A stretch of DNA of 64,000 bases from Streptomyces lavendofoliae (GCF_014649735.1 NZ_BMTP01000008.1:287891-351890); one strand, 5' to 3'; shown: positions 41,723-50,382, numbered from the stretch's first letter. Program-made: numbers and translations. Notes: generated by a model from the sequence alone, not told the origin.

Positions 41723-41956
41723 TTACTTGTAGACGAAGCCCATGACGATGCCGATGAGGGCGAGCGCCTCACAGAAGGCGAAACCCATGATCTGGTTGGT
41801 ACGGATCAGGCCGGCCGCCTCGGGCTGGCGCGCGAGGGCCTGGGTGCCGTTACCGAAGATGATGCCGACGCCGACGCCGGGGCCGATCGCGGCCAGACCG
41901 TAGCCGATGGAGGCGACGTTTCCGTTGACAGCGGCGAGAGTCTCGAGAGCGGACAT
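41723..41956 (-). CDS. atpE: ATP synthase c subunit
   Basis: A 77-residue hairpin of two membrane helices with the polar loop ARQPEAAG between them. The proton-binding carboxylate is Glu63 in the second helix (MGFAFCEALALIGIVMGF). The ATG of MSALETLAAV is chosen with a GGAAG site upstream; the frame extends 15 codons further without support. Multiple copies form the rotor ring. Confidence 0.97.
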   Translation of the reverse strand: MSALETLAAVNGNVASIGYGLAAIGPGVGVGIIFGNGTQALARQPEAAGLIRTNQIMGFAFCEALALIGIVMGFVYK

Positions 41957-42043
41957 GCCGGTTCTTCCTTCTCTTTCAAGGACCCGGTGGGGGTTGGCCA
42001 CCGGACGTCTGTTGGTAGGGGGTTGGGCTGGGCCGAGGCCCGC

Positions 42044-42856
42044 TCAGTGGTGCTCGGAGAGCGCGCCCTGGACGTAGCTGCTGGCCAGGAGCACGAAGAC
42101 GTACGCCTGAACGGCCTGGATGAAGAGCTCGAAGGCCGTCATGATGATGACCATGACGAACGAGGCGCCGGCGTAGACGAAACCGAGGCCGTTCATCAGG
42201 TACCAGGTCGCCAGGGAGAACATGACGATCAGCAGGTGGCCCGCGAACATGTTCGCGAAGAGTCGCACCGCGTGCGTGAACGGCCGGATGATCAGGTTCG
42301 AGAAGAACTCGAGCACCATGATCAGCGGCAGGATCGCGCCGAGGGACTTGTCGTAGCCGAGGATGTTCTTCCAGCCGCCGACGAAGCCGTGCTTCTTGAA
42401 GGTCAGACCGACCCACATCACGTACACGATGGCGGCGAGGCCGGCCGGGAACGCGATCAGCGAGGTGACCGGGAACTGGGCGAGCGGAATGATCGACCAG
42501 AGGTTCATGATCCAGACGAAGAAGAACAGCGACACCATGAAGGGGACGTACTTCTCGCCGTCCTTCTTGCCGATGATCTCGTAGACGATGCCGCGGCGCA
42601 CGAAGTCGTACCCGGCCTCACCGACCATCTGAAGCTTGCCCGGGACGAGCTTCGGCTTCGCGAAGGCCGCCCAGAAGAACGCGACGATCGCGATCGATCC
42701 GAGCAGGGCCAGCAGCATCGGCTTCGTGAACTCGAAGCTGCCGATGGTGGCGATGGGCTCGTACAGGAAGGTGTGGAGGCCCGGTGCCGGAAAGCCACAT
42801 CCCTCGATGAAGAGGTGACAGCTCGGGTCGAAGGCAAGCGTCTGGTCAGCACTCAC
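42044..42856 (-). CDS. atpB: ATP synthase a subunit
   Basis: A 270-residue membrane protein of the stator. The GTG at 42856 (VSADQTLAFDPSCHLF) is chosen because AAGGAG lies six bases upstream; an ATG 12 codons earlier has no such site. The essential Arg is in the helix IIRPFTHAVRLFANMFAGHL. It forms the proton half-channels against the c ring. It is separated from atpI by 225 bp with no other gene visible. Confidence 0.97.
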   Translation of the reverse strand: MSADQTLAFDPSCHLFIEGCGFPAPGLHTFLYEPIATIGSFEFTKPMLLALLGSIAIVAFFWAAFAKPKLVPGKLQMVGEAGYDFVRRGIVYEIIGKKDGEKYVPFMVSLFFFVWIMNLWSIIPLAQFPVTSLIAFPAGLAAIVYVMWVGLTFKKHGFVGGWKNILGYDKSLGAILPLIMVLEFFSNLIIRPFTHAVRLFANMFAGHLLIVMFSLATWYLMNGLGFVYAGASFVMVIIMTAFELFIQAVQAYVFVLLASSYVQGALSEHH

Positions 42857-43081
42857 CGCGGGCTCCTTCAGCGTGGCGCATAGGTACGGCAACCTCGTTG
42901 TGTCGGCGCGGCACGCAGCCGCGGGTCGGCACTGGACTGGTCTTACGGATGGGGGGGCGGCGGTTCGGCATCGAGCCTCGCGCTGGAACAGGCGTCAGCT
43001 CGGATGGCCGCGCCCGCAGTGCCGCAGTTGGCACCGGACGATAGCAGCAACGCGAACGAGCATTTATCCCGGCCCTACCCC

Positions 43082-43519
43082 TCACGTCGACTGCCCCGTC
43101 TTGTGGGACTTCGCGTCCTTGTCGGACGAGGGCTCGACGTAAAGGATCTTGGCCTTCATGTAGGCGCGGGCCTGCGCGGCGACCCAGACGACGGTCGCCG
43201 CGAGCAGTGTGAAGGCGAACGCCTTGAAGTCGAACAGCGTGGTGTTCTTGAGCACGGCGAGGAAGATGAAGAGCAGCAGCAACTGGGCCGTGTAGAGCAT
43301 CAGCCCCATGGCCTGGAAGAGCTGGGGCAGCGACCTCGCGGTCCGCTGGAGCACCACCAGGCCCACCCCCATGAAGAGGACGACCACGAGCGTCCCGACG
43401 ACCGCGCCGATCGCCCCCTTGCCACCGACGACCACACCGCTGACGACGGTCGCGAGCGCGCCGACGGCAAGGGTGGGTACGGCGGTCTGCAGGAGGGTGC
43501 GGACGTCATTGGACGGCAT
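43082..43519 (-). CDS. atpI: ATP synthase protein I
   Basis: A 145-residue membrane protein with four predicted helices (LQTAVPTLAVGALATVVSGV, VVGTLVVVLFMGVGLVVLQ and others). AtpI is thought to assist assembly of the c ring and is not part of the finished enzyme. The ATG at 43519 has GGAG eight bases upstream; the ATG 14 codons earlier lacks one. It is the first gene of the operon, so the atp promoter should lie between 43520 and 43782. Confidence 0.92.
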   Translation of the reverse strand: MPSNDVRTLLQTAVPTLAVGALATVVSGVVVGGKGAIGAVVGTLVVVLFMGVGLVVLQRTARSLPQLFQAMGLMLYTAQLLLLFIFLAVLKNTTLFDFKAFAFTLLAATVVWVAAQARAYMKAKILYVEPSSDKDAKSHKTGQST

Positions 43520-43645
43520 GGCGGCATCTCCGCTTGCTGGTGGGGGCAGTGGTGTCGTCATGGACGAGCGTAAGCCCGGTCCGAGGCGTGCTCTCGGGGT
43601 CCGAGGAACCGTCGCACTACGGTCCTTCGGCTCTGTCGCCGGGTC

Positions 43646-43663
43646 TCGTGAACGGTATCACAA
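43646..43663 (-). promoter_or_regulatory. Rex-type operator upstream of the ATP synthase operon
   Basis: On the minus strand the sequence is TTGTGATACCGTTCACGA, matching 12 of 14 fixed positions of TTGTGAA-N4-TTCACAA. Rex represses respiratory genes when NADH is low and, as I recall, the atp operon is among its known targets in S. coelicolor. The site lies 127 bp upstream of the atpI start within a short AT-rich stretch. Confidence 0.65.
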
Positions 43664-43698
43664 ACTATTTGATGAGGTCTTTACCCAGAGGTGTGCTG

Positions 43699-43716
43699 AC
43701 TCTCACACATGAGAGT
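43699..43716. promoter_or_regulatory. perfect inverted repeat near the atp promoter region
   Basis: ACTCTCA-CACA-TGAGAGT is a perfect 7-4-7 palindrome. It lies about 36 bp upstream of the Rex-type site with respect to atpI and 67 bp beyond the stop of the WecA-type gene. It may be an operator or a small hairpin; I recognise no regulator for it. Confidence 0.4.
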
Positions 43717-43782
43717 GACCCTGCGCGTGTGTGCAGGACAGCGGGATGGTTTGTCTGCTAATGGACCGATCCCGCAGCTTCG

Positions 43783-45099
43783 TCAACCGCGCGTTCCGGC
43801 CTTCCGCCGGTCGTGGAGCTCGGGACGGGCGCTGAGGGCGGTCGCGCCGTTGACCCCCGCCGGGACCGGTGCGCGCTCCTCCGCCCCGTACGAGGGCGAC
43901 GCCTCCGGCTCCGGCGCCTCGGGCCGCGCCGCGCGGCGGCGGTAGCGCGGCGGGACGAACGACTCCGCCCAGCGCGGGGCCCGGGGCGTGAACCTCGGCA
44001 GCAGCAGGAGCACCAGGCCGATGGCGCTCAGCGCCACGATCACCAGCACGATCCACATCGACGCCGAGTGCACCGAGTACGCCAGCGTCCCGAAGGCGAT
44101 CAGCGCCGACCAGAAGTACATGATCAGCACCGCCCGGCTGTGCGAGTGGCCGATCTCCAGCAACCGGTGGTGCAGGTGCCCGCGGTCGGCGGCGAACGGC
44201 GACTGGCCGTTCCACGTACGGCGCACGATCGCCAGCACCAGGTCGGCCACCGGGATCGCGATGATCGTCAGCGGCAGCAGCAGCGGGATGAAGACCGGGA
44301 GCGCGGCGTGCGTGGCCTCACGGGTCGAGCCCTCGAAGATCTTCAGGGCGTCCGGGTCGACCTGACCGGTGATCGAGATGGCCGACGCGGCCAGCACCAG
44401 GCCGATGAGCATCGAGCCGGAGTCGCCCATGAAGATGCGCGCCGGGTGCATGTTGTGCGGCAGGAAGCCCAGGCACATGCCCATCAGGATCACCGCGAAC
44501 AGCGTCGCCGGGGCGGCGGCCTCGATCGTGAAGCCGTACCAGATCCGGTACGCGTACAGGAAGAACGCCGCGGCGGCGATGCACACCATGCCGGCGGCCA
44601 GGCCGTCCAGGCCGTCGACGAAGTTGACGGCGTTGATGGTGATGACGACCAGGGCGACCGTCAGGAGCGTGCCCTGCCACTGCGTCAGCGCCACCGTGCC
44701 GATACCCGGGATGGGCAGCCACAGGATCGTCAGACCCTGCATGACCATCACACCGGCGGCGATCATCTGGCCGCCGAGCTTGATCAGGGCGTCGATCTCG
44801 AACTTGTCGTCCAGGACGCCGATCAGCCAGATCAGGGCGGCGCCGGAGAGCAGCGCGCGCGGCTCGTTGGACAGCTCGAAGACGCTGTTGAGGTTCGGCA
44901 GGTGGTCCGCGACCAGCAGGCCCGCGCACAGCCCGAAGAACATGGCGATGCCGCCGAGCCTCGGTGTCGGTTCTCGGTGCACGTCGCGGGCCCGGATCTC
45001 CGGCATCGCTCCGGCCGCGATGGCGAACTTCCGGACCGGTCCGGTGAGCAGATAGGTCACCGCGGCCGTGACACAGAGCGTCAGCAGGTAATCACGCAC
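43783..45099 (-). CDS. WecA/MraY-family undecaprenyl-phosphate sugar-1-phosphate transferase
   Basis: A 438-residue polytopic protein with about eleven membrane segments. The family motifs are HREPTPRLGGIAMFF, LIGVLDDKFEIDALIK (the DD pair), INAVNFVDGLDGLAAG and the cytoplasmic DRGHLHHRLLEIG. It transfers a sugar-1-phosphate, probably GlcNAc-1-P, from the UDP-sugar to undecaprenyl phosphate, the first step of wall teichoic acid or polysaccharide assembly. The GTG of VRDYLLTLCVTAAVTYLL is preferred; two starts up to 13 codons earlier are possible. The last 55 residues are a charged disordered tail. Confidence 0.9.
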   Translation of the reverse strand: MRDYLLTLCVTAAVTYLLTGPVRKFAIAAGAMPEIRARDVHREPTPRLGGIAMFFGLCAGLLVADHLPNLNSVFELSNEPRALLSGAALIWLIGVLDDKFEIDALIKLGGQMIAAGVMVMQGLTILWLPIPGIGTVALTQWQGTLLTVALVVITINAVNFVDGLDGLAAGMVCIAAAAFFLYAYRIWYGFTIEAAAPATLFAVILMGMCLGFLPHNMHPARIFMGDSGSMLIGLVLAASAISITGQVDPDALKIFEGSTREATHAALPVFIPLLLPLTIIAIPVADLVLAIVRRTWNGQSPFAADRGHLHHRLLEIGHSHSRAVLIMYFWSALIAFGTLAYSVHSASMWIVLVIVALSAIGLVLLLLPRFTPRAPRWAESFVPPRYRRRAARPEAPEPEASPSYGAEERAPVPAGVNGATALSARPELHDRRKAGTRG

Positions 45100-45205
45100 G
45101 GGCTGCCCCACAGGAATCGCTGGCCATCTCAGCCCCACACCCTAGCTCTGCCGTCCCCATGGTTGAGGACACACGGGTGCCGCCGGCGGTTGCACAGGGG
45201 TCCTT

Positions 45206-46480
45206 CTACCCCCGATACGGTGGATATCGGCCGACCAGTTCACGCACCTCGGCACGCGCCTTTCCGGCCGCGTCGGGATCGTCCCGCAGCGCCGCCGTGA
45301 AGAGGGCGGCGATCCGCTCCATGTCCGCGGCGCCCATTCCCTGGGTCGTCACGGCGGCCGTGCCGAGGCGGATGCCGCGCCCGTCCCCGTACGGGAGCGC
45401 GCAGGTGTCCAGGACGATGCCGGCGGCCGCGAGACGGGCCCTGGCGGTCCGCCCGTCGACGCCCAGGGGCGCCGGGTCGGCGGTGATCAGGTGGGTGTCG
45501 GTGCCGCCGGTGGTGATGAGGAGACCCGCGCGGGCGAGCGCGGCGGCGAGCGCCCGCGCGTTGGCCACCACCTGCCGGGTGTACGCCGCGAACCCGGGTG
45601 ACGCCGCCTCCCCGAGGGCCACCGCCTTGGCGGCGATCGTGTGCATCTGGGCGCCGCCCTGCGTGAACGGGGACACCGCCCGGTCGATGCGCTCGGCCAG
45701 CTCGCCGCCGCACAGCAGCATGCCGCCGCGCGGGCCGCGCAGCACCTTGTGCGTGGTCGCGCACACGACGTCGGCGTACGGCACCGGGCTGGGCGCGGAC
45801 CCGCCGGCCACCAGCCCCATGGGATGGGCCGCGTCGGCGATGAGGCAGGCCCCCACCTCGTCGGCGATCTCGCGGAACGCGGCGTAGTCGATGTGCCGGG
45901 GGTACGAGATCGAGCCACAGACGATCGCCTTCGGGCGGTGCTCGTGCGCCAGGACCCGGACCTGCTCGTGGTCGATGAGCCCGGACTCGGCGTCCACGCC
46001 GTACGGGACGAAGTCGAACCAGCGGCCGGAGAAGTTGGCCGGCGACCCGTGCGTGAGGTGCCCACCGTGGGCCAGGCCCATCGCCAGCACCGTGTCCCCG
46101 GGGCGCAGCAGCGCCGCGTAGGCGGCGAGGACGGCCGAGGAGCCGGAGTGCGCCTGGACGTTCGCGTGCTCGGCCCCGAACAGCGCCGTGGCCCGCTGGA
46201 CGGCGATCCGCTCGGCGGCGTCCGCGTACTCGCAGCCGCCGTGGTACCGGGCGCCGGGATACCCCTCGGCGTACTTGTTGGCGAGCGGCGACCCCAGCGC
46301 GGCCAGCACGGCGGGCGAGACGAAGTTCTCGGCGGCGATCAGCTGGAGGCTGTCGGCCTGCCGCCGCCCCTCCCCCGCGAGCACGTCGGCGATCTCGGGG
46401 TCCTGCCGTCGCAGGACGTCGGCATCCGCCCCGTGCGCGTTCGGCTCGCGCAGGTCGGCGGCAGCAGCGGTGACCGGCAT
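45206..46480 (-). CDS. glyA: serine hydroxymethyltransferase
   Basis: A 424-residue PLP enzyme. The cofactor Lys is Lys245 in VVCATTHKVLRGPRGG, and the Asp contacting the pyridine ring is Asp216 (LIADAAHPMGLVAGG). LQLIAAENFVSPAVL near the N-terminus and YAEGYPGARYHGGCE are also conserved. It converts serine and tetrahydrofolate to glycine and methylene-tetrahydrofolate. The AHPMGL stretch differs slightly from the usual AHxAGL; streptomycetes carry more than one glyA-like gene and this one is the copy next to the atp genes. Confidence 0.9.
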   Translation of the reverse strand: MPVTAAAADLREPNAHGADADVLRRQDPEIADVLAGEGRRQADSLQLIAAENFVSPAVLAALGSPLANKYAEGYPGARYHGGCEYADAAERIAVQRATALFGAEHANVQAHSGSSAVLAAYAALLRPGDTVLAMGLAHGGHLTHGSPANFSGRWFDFVPYGVDAESGLIDHEQVRVLAHEHRPKAIVCGSISYPRHIDYAAFREIADEVGACLIADAAHPMGLVAGGSAPSPVPYADVVCATTHKVLRGPRGGMLLCGGELAERIDRAVSPFTQGGAQMHTIAAKAVALGEAASPGFAAYTRQVVANARALAAALARAGLLITTGGTDTHLITADPAPLGVDGRTARARLAAAGIVLDTCALPYGDGRGIRLGTAAVTTQGMGAADMERIAALFTAALRDDPDAAGKARAEVRELVGRYPPYRG

Positions 46481-46660
46481 CAGTGGCTCCAGGCGTGGGC
46501 GGGCCCCGTCACACCCAATGTAGGCCCGCCTCCGGCTCCCCGCCGGACGGGAGCGCCCGTGAGGGGCACGCCCTCGGGCCGCGGGGACGCCGGGGTCGGG
46601 GTGCCGGGGCAGCGGGGCGCGCGGCGCGGGCCGTGACCGGCGGTCCGGCGGCCCGGGCGG

Positions 46661-47299
46661 TCAGCGGCGCGTGGGGACGCCCGTCAGGGCCGTGACCACC
46701 GGGTCCAGCGCCTGCTGGATCTCGTCGCCGATGGAGCGGAAGAACGTGATGGGGGCGCCGTACGGATCGTTGACCTCGTCCGCCTCCGCGCTGGGGGCCA
46801 GGAGCCAGCCGCGCAGGGCGGCGGCGGCGCGCACCAGGGCGCGGGCGCGCTCGACCATGCCGTCGCCGAGCGGGTCCGGCAGGGTGGCCGGATCTATCGC
46901 CCGGACGAGCCGGGTGAACTCCTTGAGGGTGAACGTGCGCAGGCCCGCCGAATGGCCCATCGAGATGACCTGGGCGCGGTGGTCACGGGTCGCCGTCAGC
47001 ACCAGGTCGGCGCGGATGACGTGCTCGTCGAGCAGCTCGCGCCCCACGAAGCCGCTCGCGTCCGCGCCGAAGTCGGCGAGCACGATCTCGGCGTTGGCCT
47101 CCATGGGGGCGCCCTCGTGGCCCCAGGTGCCGGCGCTCTCCACGATCAGGCCGCCGCCCAGCGGGTCGCCCAGGCGGTCGCACAGGGCATGGCGGGTCAG
47201 CCGCTCGGTGATCGGCGAGCGGCAGACGTTGCCGGTGCTGACGTGGAGGATCCGGAACGACGGGTCCGTGCCTATGCCACGCCCCTCAGGGGCGGTCAA
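46661..47299 (-). CDS. low-molecular-weight protein-tyrosine-phosphatase homologue lacking the catalytic cysteine
   Basis: A 212-residue protein of the LMW-PTP fold. The TTG start overlaps the stop of the upstream gene (TTGA) and has GAGG seven bases before it. The phosphate loop reads HVSTGNVCRSPITERL, which aligns with VCTGNICRSPIGERL of active enzymes such as Wzb. The nucleophilic Cys is therefore Ser21, while the Arg of the loop (Arg27) and a DPYG motif for the general acid remain. It may bind phosphotyrosine or phosphate without hydrolysis. It is longer than the usual 150 residues owing to inserted helices. Confidence 0.85.
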   Translation of the reverse strand: MTAPEGRGIGTDPSFRILHVSTGNVCRSPITERLTRHALCDRLGDPLGGGLIVESAGTWGHEGAPMEANAEIVLADFGADASGFVGRELLDEHVIRADLVLTATRDHRAQVISMGHSAGLRTFTLKEFTRLVRAIDPATLPDPLGDGMVERARALVRAAAALRGWLLAPSAEADEVNDPYGAPITFFRSIGDEIQQALDPVVTALTGVPTRR

Positions 47300-47943
47300 T
47301 TGGCCACCTCGAGGTCGGGTACCACCTTGCGCAGCTCGTCCACGGACAGCGCGCCCGCGCGCAGCAGGACGGGGACCTTGCCGGTGACGTCGACGATCGA
47401 CGACGGGACGATGCCCGGGGTCGGGCCCCCGTCGAGGTACACCGACACGGAGTCGCCGAGCATGCCCTGCGCGGCGTCGCAGTCCTCCGGCGCCGGGTGG
47501 CCGGTCAGGTTGGCCGAGGAGACCGCCATCGGGCCGACCTCGGTGAGCAGCTCGATGGCGACCGGGTGCAGCGGCATCCGGATCGCGACCGTGCCGCGGC
47601 TGTCGCCGAGGTCCCACTGGAGGGACGGCTGGTGCCGGGCGACCAGCGTCAGGGCGCCGGGCCAGAAGGCGTCGACGAGCTCCCACGCCTGCTCGGAGAA
47701 GTCCGTGACCAGGCCGTGCAGGGTGTTCGGGGAACCGATCAGGACGGGGGTGGGCATGTTGCGGCCCCGGCCCTTGGCCTCCAGCAGGTCCGCGACGGCC
47801 TCCGCGCCGAAGGCGTCCGCCCCGATCCCGTACACGGTGTCGGTGGGCAGCACGACGAGCTCGCCGCGGCGGACGGCGGACGCGGCCTCACGCAGGCCGG
47901 TCGTGCGGTCGGTCGCGTCGTTGCAGTCGTATCGCCGTGCCAT
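47296..47943 (-). CDS. L-threonylcarbamoyladenylate synthase (Sua5/YrdC/YwlC family)
   Basis: A 215-residue protein of the YrdC fold. It has GELVVLPTDTVYGIGADAFG near the N-terminus, RGRNMPTPVLIGS and the substrate-site segment GPMAVSSANLTGHPAP. It makes threonylcarbamoyl-AMP from threonine, bicarbonate and ATP for the t6A modification of tRNAs reading ANN codons. It has the single-domain length, without the extra Sua5 domain. It is 28 bp downstream of prmC, and its stop overlaps the start of the phosphatase-like gene. Confidence 0.94.
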   Translation of the reverse strand: MARRYDCNDATDRTTGLREAASAVRRGELVVLPTDTVYGIGADAFGAEAVADLLEAKGRGRNMPTPVLIGSPNTLHGLVTDFSEQAWELVDAFWPGALTLVARHQPSLQWDLGDSRGTVAIRMPLHPVAIELLTEVGPMAVSSANLTGHPAPEDCDAAQGMLGDSVSVYLDGGPTPGIVPSSIVDVTGKVPVLLRAGALSVDELRKVVPDLEVAN

Positions 47944-47971
47944 CAGCCGGCCTCCTCGTACACGTGCTTCG

Positions 47972-48853
47972 TCATGGGGTCGCCTTGCGCGCGGTCGCGA
48001 AGCGCGGGCGGTTGTTCAGGTCGGGGTGGTCGGCGGCGTCCGCCCAGCCCGCCTCCTCGTTGAAGATCCACGGCACCTGGCCGCCCTGGGTGTCGGCGTG
48101 CTCGACGACGACGAGGCCGCCGGGGCGCAGCAGCCGGTGGGCGGTGCGCTCGATGCCGCGGATGGTGTCCAGGCCGTCCTCGCCGGAGAACAGCGCCATC
48201 TCCGGGTCGTGGTCGCGGGCCTCGGGCGCGACGTACTCCCACTCGGTGAGGGGGATGTACGGGGGGTTGGAGATGACCAGGTCGACCTGGCCGTCGAGTT
48301 CCGGGAGGGCCGTCAGGGCGTCGCCCTGGTGGACGGTGACCCTGGACCCCTCGGCGTTCTTCCGCGTCCACACCAGGGCGTCCTCGGACAGCTCCACGGC
48401 GTGCACGCGGGAGCGCGGCACCTCCTGGGCCATGGCGAGCGCGATGGCGCCGGAACCGGAGCACAGGTCGACGATCAGCGGCTCGACGACGTCCATCGCC
48501 CGTACGGCGTCTATGGCCCATCCGACGACCGACTCGGTCTCGGGGCGCGGCACGAAGACTCCGGGACCCACCTGGAGCTCCAGGTAGCGGAAGAACGCCC
48601 GCCCGGTGATGTGCTGGAGCGGCTCGCGGGCCTCGCGGCGGGCGATCGCCTCCCAGTAGCGGGCGTCGAAGTCGGCGTCCTTGACGTTGTGCAGCTCGCC
48701 CCGCTTGACGCCGTGCACGAACGCGGCGAGCTCCTCCGCGTCGAAGCGCGGGGACGGTACGCCGGCGTCGGCCAGCCGCTGGGTGGCCTGGGCCACCTCG
48801 GCAAGCAGCACACTGCGGGGGCTTGGGGGTCGCCCCCCAAAATGTTGCTGCAC
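47972..48853 (-). CDS. prmC: peptide chain release factor N5-glutamine methyltransferase
   Basis: A 293-residue methyltransferase with an N-terminal helical domain and a Rossmann domain containing VDLCSGSGAIALAMA and the catalytic NPPYIP motif. It methylates the Gln of the GGQ motif of release factors; prfA lies directly upstream. The GTG at 48853 is chosen because GGAGG is six bases before it. The conserved part starts only at VLLAEVAQATQRLADAG (48811); the codons in between are a palindromic repeat read in frame (FGGRPPSPRS). Confidence 0.92.
   Translation of the reverse strand: MQQHFGGRPPSPRSVLLAEVAQATQRLADAGVPSPRFDAEELAAFVHGVKRGELHNVKDADFDARYWEAIARREAREPLQHITGRAFFRYLELQVGPGVFVPRPETESVVGWAIDAVRAMDVVEPLIVDLCSGSGAIALAMAQEVPRSRVHAVELSEDALVWTRKNAEGSRVTVHQGDALTALPELDGQVDLVISNPPYIPLTEWEYVAPEARDHDPEMALFSGEDGLDTIRGIERTAHRLLRPGGLVVVEHADTQGGQVPWIFNEEAGWADAADHPDLNNRPRFATARKATP
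48818..48844 (-). repeat. G/C-run palindromic repeat inside the 5' end of prmC
   Basis: TTGGGGG (48823-48829) pairs with CCCCCAA (48834-48840), with a neighbouring run GCGGGGGC at 48815-48822. It resembles the element upstream of atpA in sequence and orientation to its gene. It lies between the best ribosome binding site and the first conserved codon of prmC, and its reading frame is open. Confidence 0.6.
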
Positions 48854-48899
48854 GCTGGTCCTCCGAGCTGAGCGGGTGTGCGGGTGTGGCGGGTGCGGG

Positions 48900-49979
48900 T
48901 TACTGGGCGGCGGCGAGCTTCGCGGCGGAGTCGGCGTCGACACACGCCTGGATCACCGCGTCGAGCTCCCCGTCGAGCACCTGGTCCAAGTTGTACGCCT
49001 TGAAGCCGACCCGGTGGTCCGAGATCCGGTTCTCCGGGAAGTTGTACGTCCGGATCTTCTCGGACCGGTCGACGGTGCGCACCTGGCTGCGGCGCGCGTC
49101 GGCGGCGTTCTTCTCGGCCTCCTCCTGCGCGGCGGCCAGCAGCCGGGAGCGCAGGATGCGCATGGCCTGCTCCTTGTTCTGGAGCTGGCTCTTCTCGTTC
49201 TGGCAGGAGGCGACGATGCCGGTCGGCAGGTGGGTGATGCGTACGGCGGAGTCGGTGGTGTTGACGGACTGGCCGCCGGGCCCGGAGGACCGGTAGACGT
49301 CGATGCGCAGGTCGTTGGCGTGGATCTCGACGTCGATCTCCTCGGCCTCGGGCGTCACGAGGACACCGGCGGCGGAGGTGTGGATACGGCCCTGCGACTC
49401 GGTGGCGGGCACGCGCTGCACGCGGTGCACCCCGCCCTCGTACTTCAGGCGCGCCCAGACGCCCTGGCCGGGCTCGGTGGCGCCCTGGCCGCCCTTGGTC
49501 TTCACGGCGACCTGGACGTCCTTGTAGCCGCCCAGCTCGGACTCGGTGGCGTCGATGATCTCGGTCTTCCAGCCGACGCGCTCGGCGTACCGCAGGTACA
49601 TGCGCAGCAGGTCGCCGGCGAACAGGGCGGACTCGTCGCCGCCGGCGCCCGCCTTGATCTCCAGGATGACGTCCTTGTCGTCACTGGGGTCGCGCGGGAC
49701 GAGCAGCAGCCGCAGCTTGTCGGTCAGCTCCTCGCGCTGCTTCTCCAGCTCCTTGACCTCGGCGGCGAAGTCGGGGTCGACCTGCGCGTACTCGCGGGCG
49801 GTCTCGATGTCCTCGCCGGTCTGCTTCCAGGAGCGGTACGTGCCGACGATCGGGGTCAGCTCGGCGTAGCGCTTGTTGAGCTTGCGGGCGTTGGCCTGGT
49901 CGGCGTGGACCGAAGGGTCGGCAAGCTTCTTCTCGAGATCGGCGTGCTCGCCGATCAGTTCCTCGACCGCCTCGAACAT
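48900..49979 (-). CDS. prfA: peptide chain release factor 1
   Basis: A 359-residue release factor. The peptidyl-tRNA hydrolysis motif GGQ is at 235-237 (SSGPGGQSVN) and the codon-recognition tripeptide PAT is at 191-193 (VQRVPATESQGRIH). It reads UAA and UAG. The ATG at 49979 is the standard start; the open frame upstream has no homology. It is followed by prmC, whose product methylates its GGQ. Confidence 0.97.
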   Translation of the reverse strand: MFEAVEELIGEHADLEKKLADPSVHADQANARKLNKRYAELTPIVGTYRSWKQTGEDIETAREYAQVDPDFAAEVKELEKQREELTDKLRLLLVPRDPSDDKDVILEIKAGAGGDESALFAGDLLRMYLRYAERVGWKTEIIDATESELGGYKDVQVAVKTKGGQGATEPGQGVWARLKYEGGVHRVQRVPATESQGRIHTSAAGVLVTPEAEEIDVEIHANDLRIDVYRSSGPGGQSVNTTDSAVRITHLPTGIVASCQNEKSQLQNKEQAMRILRSRLLAAAQEEAEKNAADARRSQVRTVDRSEKIRTYNFPENRISDHRVGFKAYNLDQVLDGELDAVIQACVDADSAAKLAAAQ

Positions 49980-50026
49980 CGGGGGCTCCTGGTTTTCGCG
50001 AAAGGGCTGCTGTGGAAGACGGCAAA

Positions 50027-50074
50027 GCGCCGGTCCCGGCCGCCCCGACGCGTGGGGCGGCCGGAGACCGGCGC
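50027..50074 (-). terminator. terminator of rpmE
   Basis: Two stacked stems: GCGCCGGTC (50027-50035) with GACCGGCGC (50066-50074), and CGGCCGCCCC (50037-50046) with GGGGCGGCCG (50054-50063). It lies just beyond the rpmE stop on the minus strand and before prfA. Confidence 0.7.
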
Positions 50075-50083
50075 AGTGGCTCG

Positions 50084-50308
50084 CTACTTGGAGGAGCCGG
50101 CAGCCTTCTTGCCGAAGCGGGCCTCGAAGCGGGCCACACGGCCACCGGTGTCGAGGATCTTCTGCTTGCCCGTGTAGAACGGGTGGCACTCGGAGCAGAC
50201 CTCGGCACGGATGTTGCCGCTCTGGATCGTGCTACGGGTGGTGAACGACGCGCCACAGGTGCAGCTGACCTGCGTCTCGACGTACTCGGGGTGGATGTCG
50301 CGCTTCAA
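50084..50308 (-). CDS. rpmE: 50S ribosomal protein L31, zinc-binding type
   Basis: A 74-residue ribosomal protein from a TTG start. The four-Cys zinc motif is present (CTCGASF and VCSECHPFYTG), so this is the zinc-containing form, not the Zur-controlled zinc-free paralogue. The order rpmE-prfA-prmC is conserved in many bacteria. A promoter is visible 75-100 bp upstream and a terminator follows, so it can be transcribed as a single gene. Confidence 0.96.
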   Translation of the reverse strand: MKRDIHPEYVETQVSCTCGASFTTRSTIQSGNIRAEVCSECHPFYTGKQKILDTGGRVARFEARFGKKAAGSSK

Positions 50309-50382
50309 GGTGTCTCCTAGTTTCGGGAGGGCGCCGGGTCGCCCGCGCGGGATGCGCGTGCGTGAACCGGGGCCGACGTACC

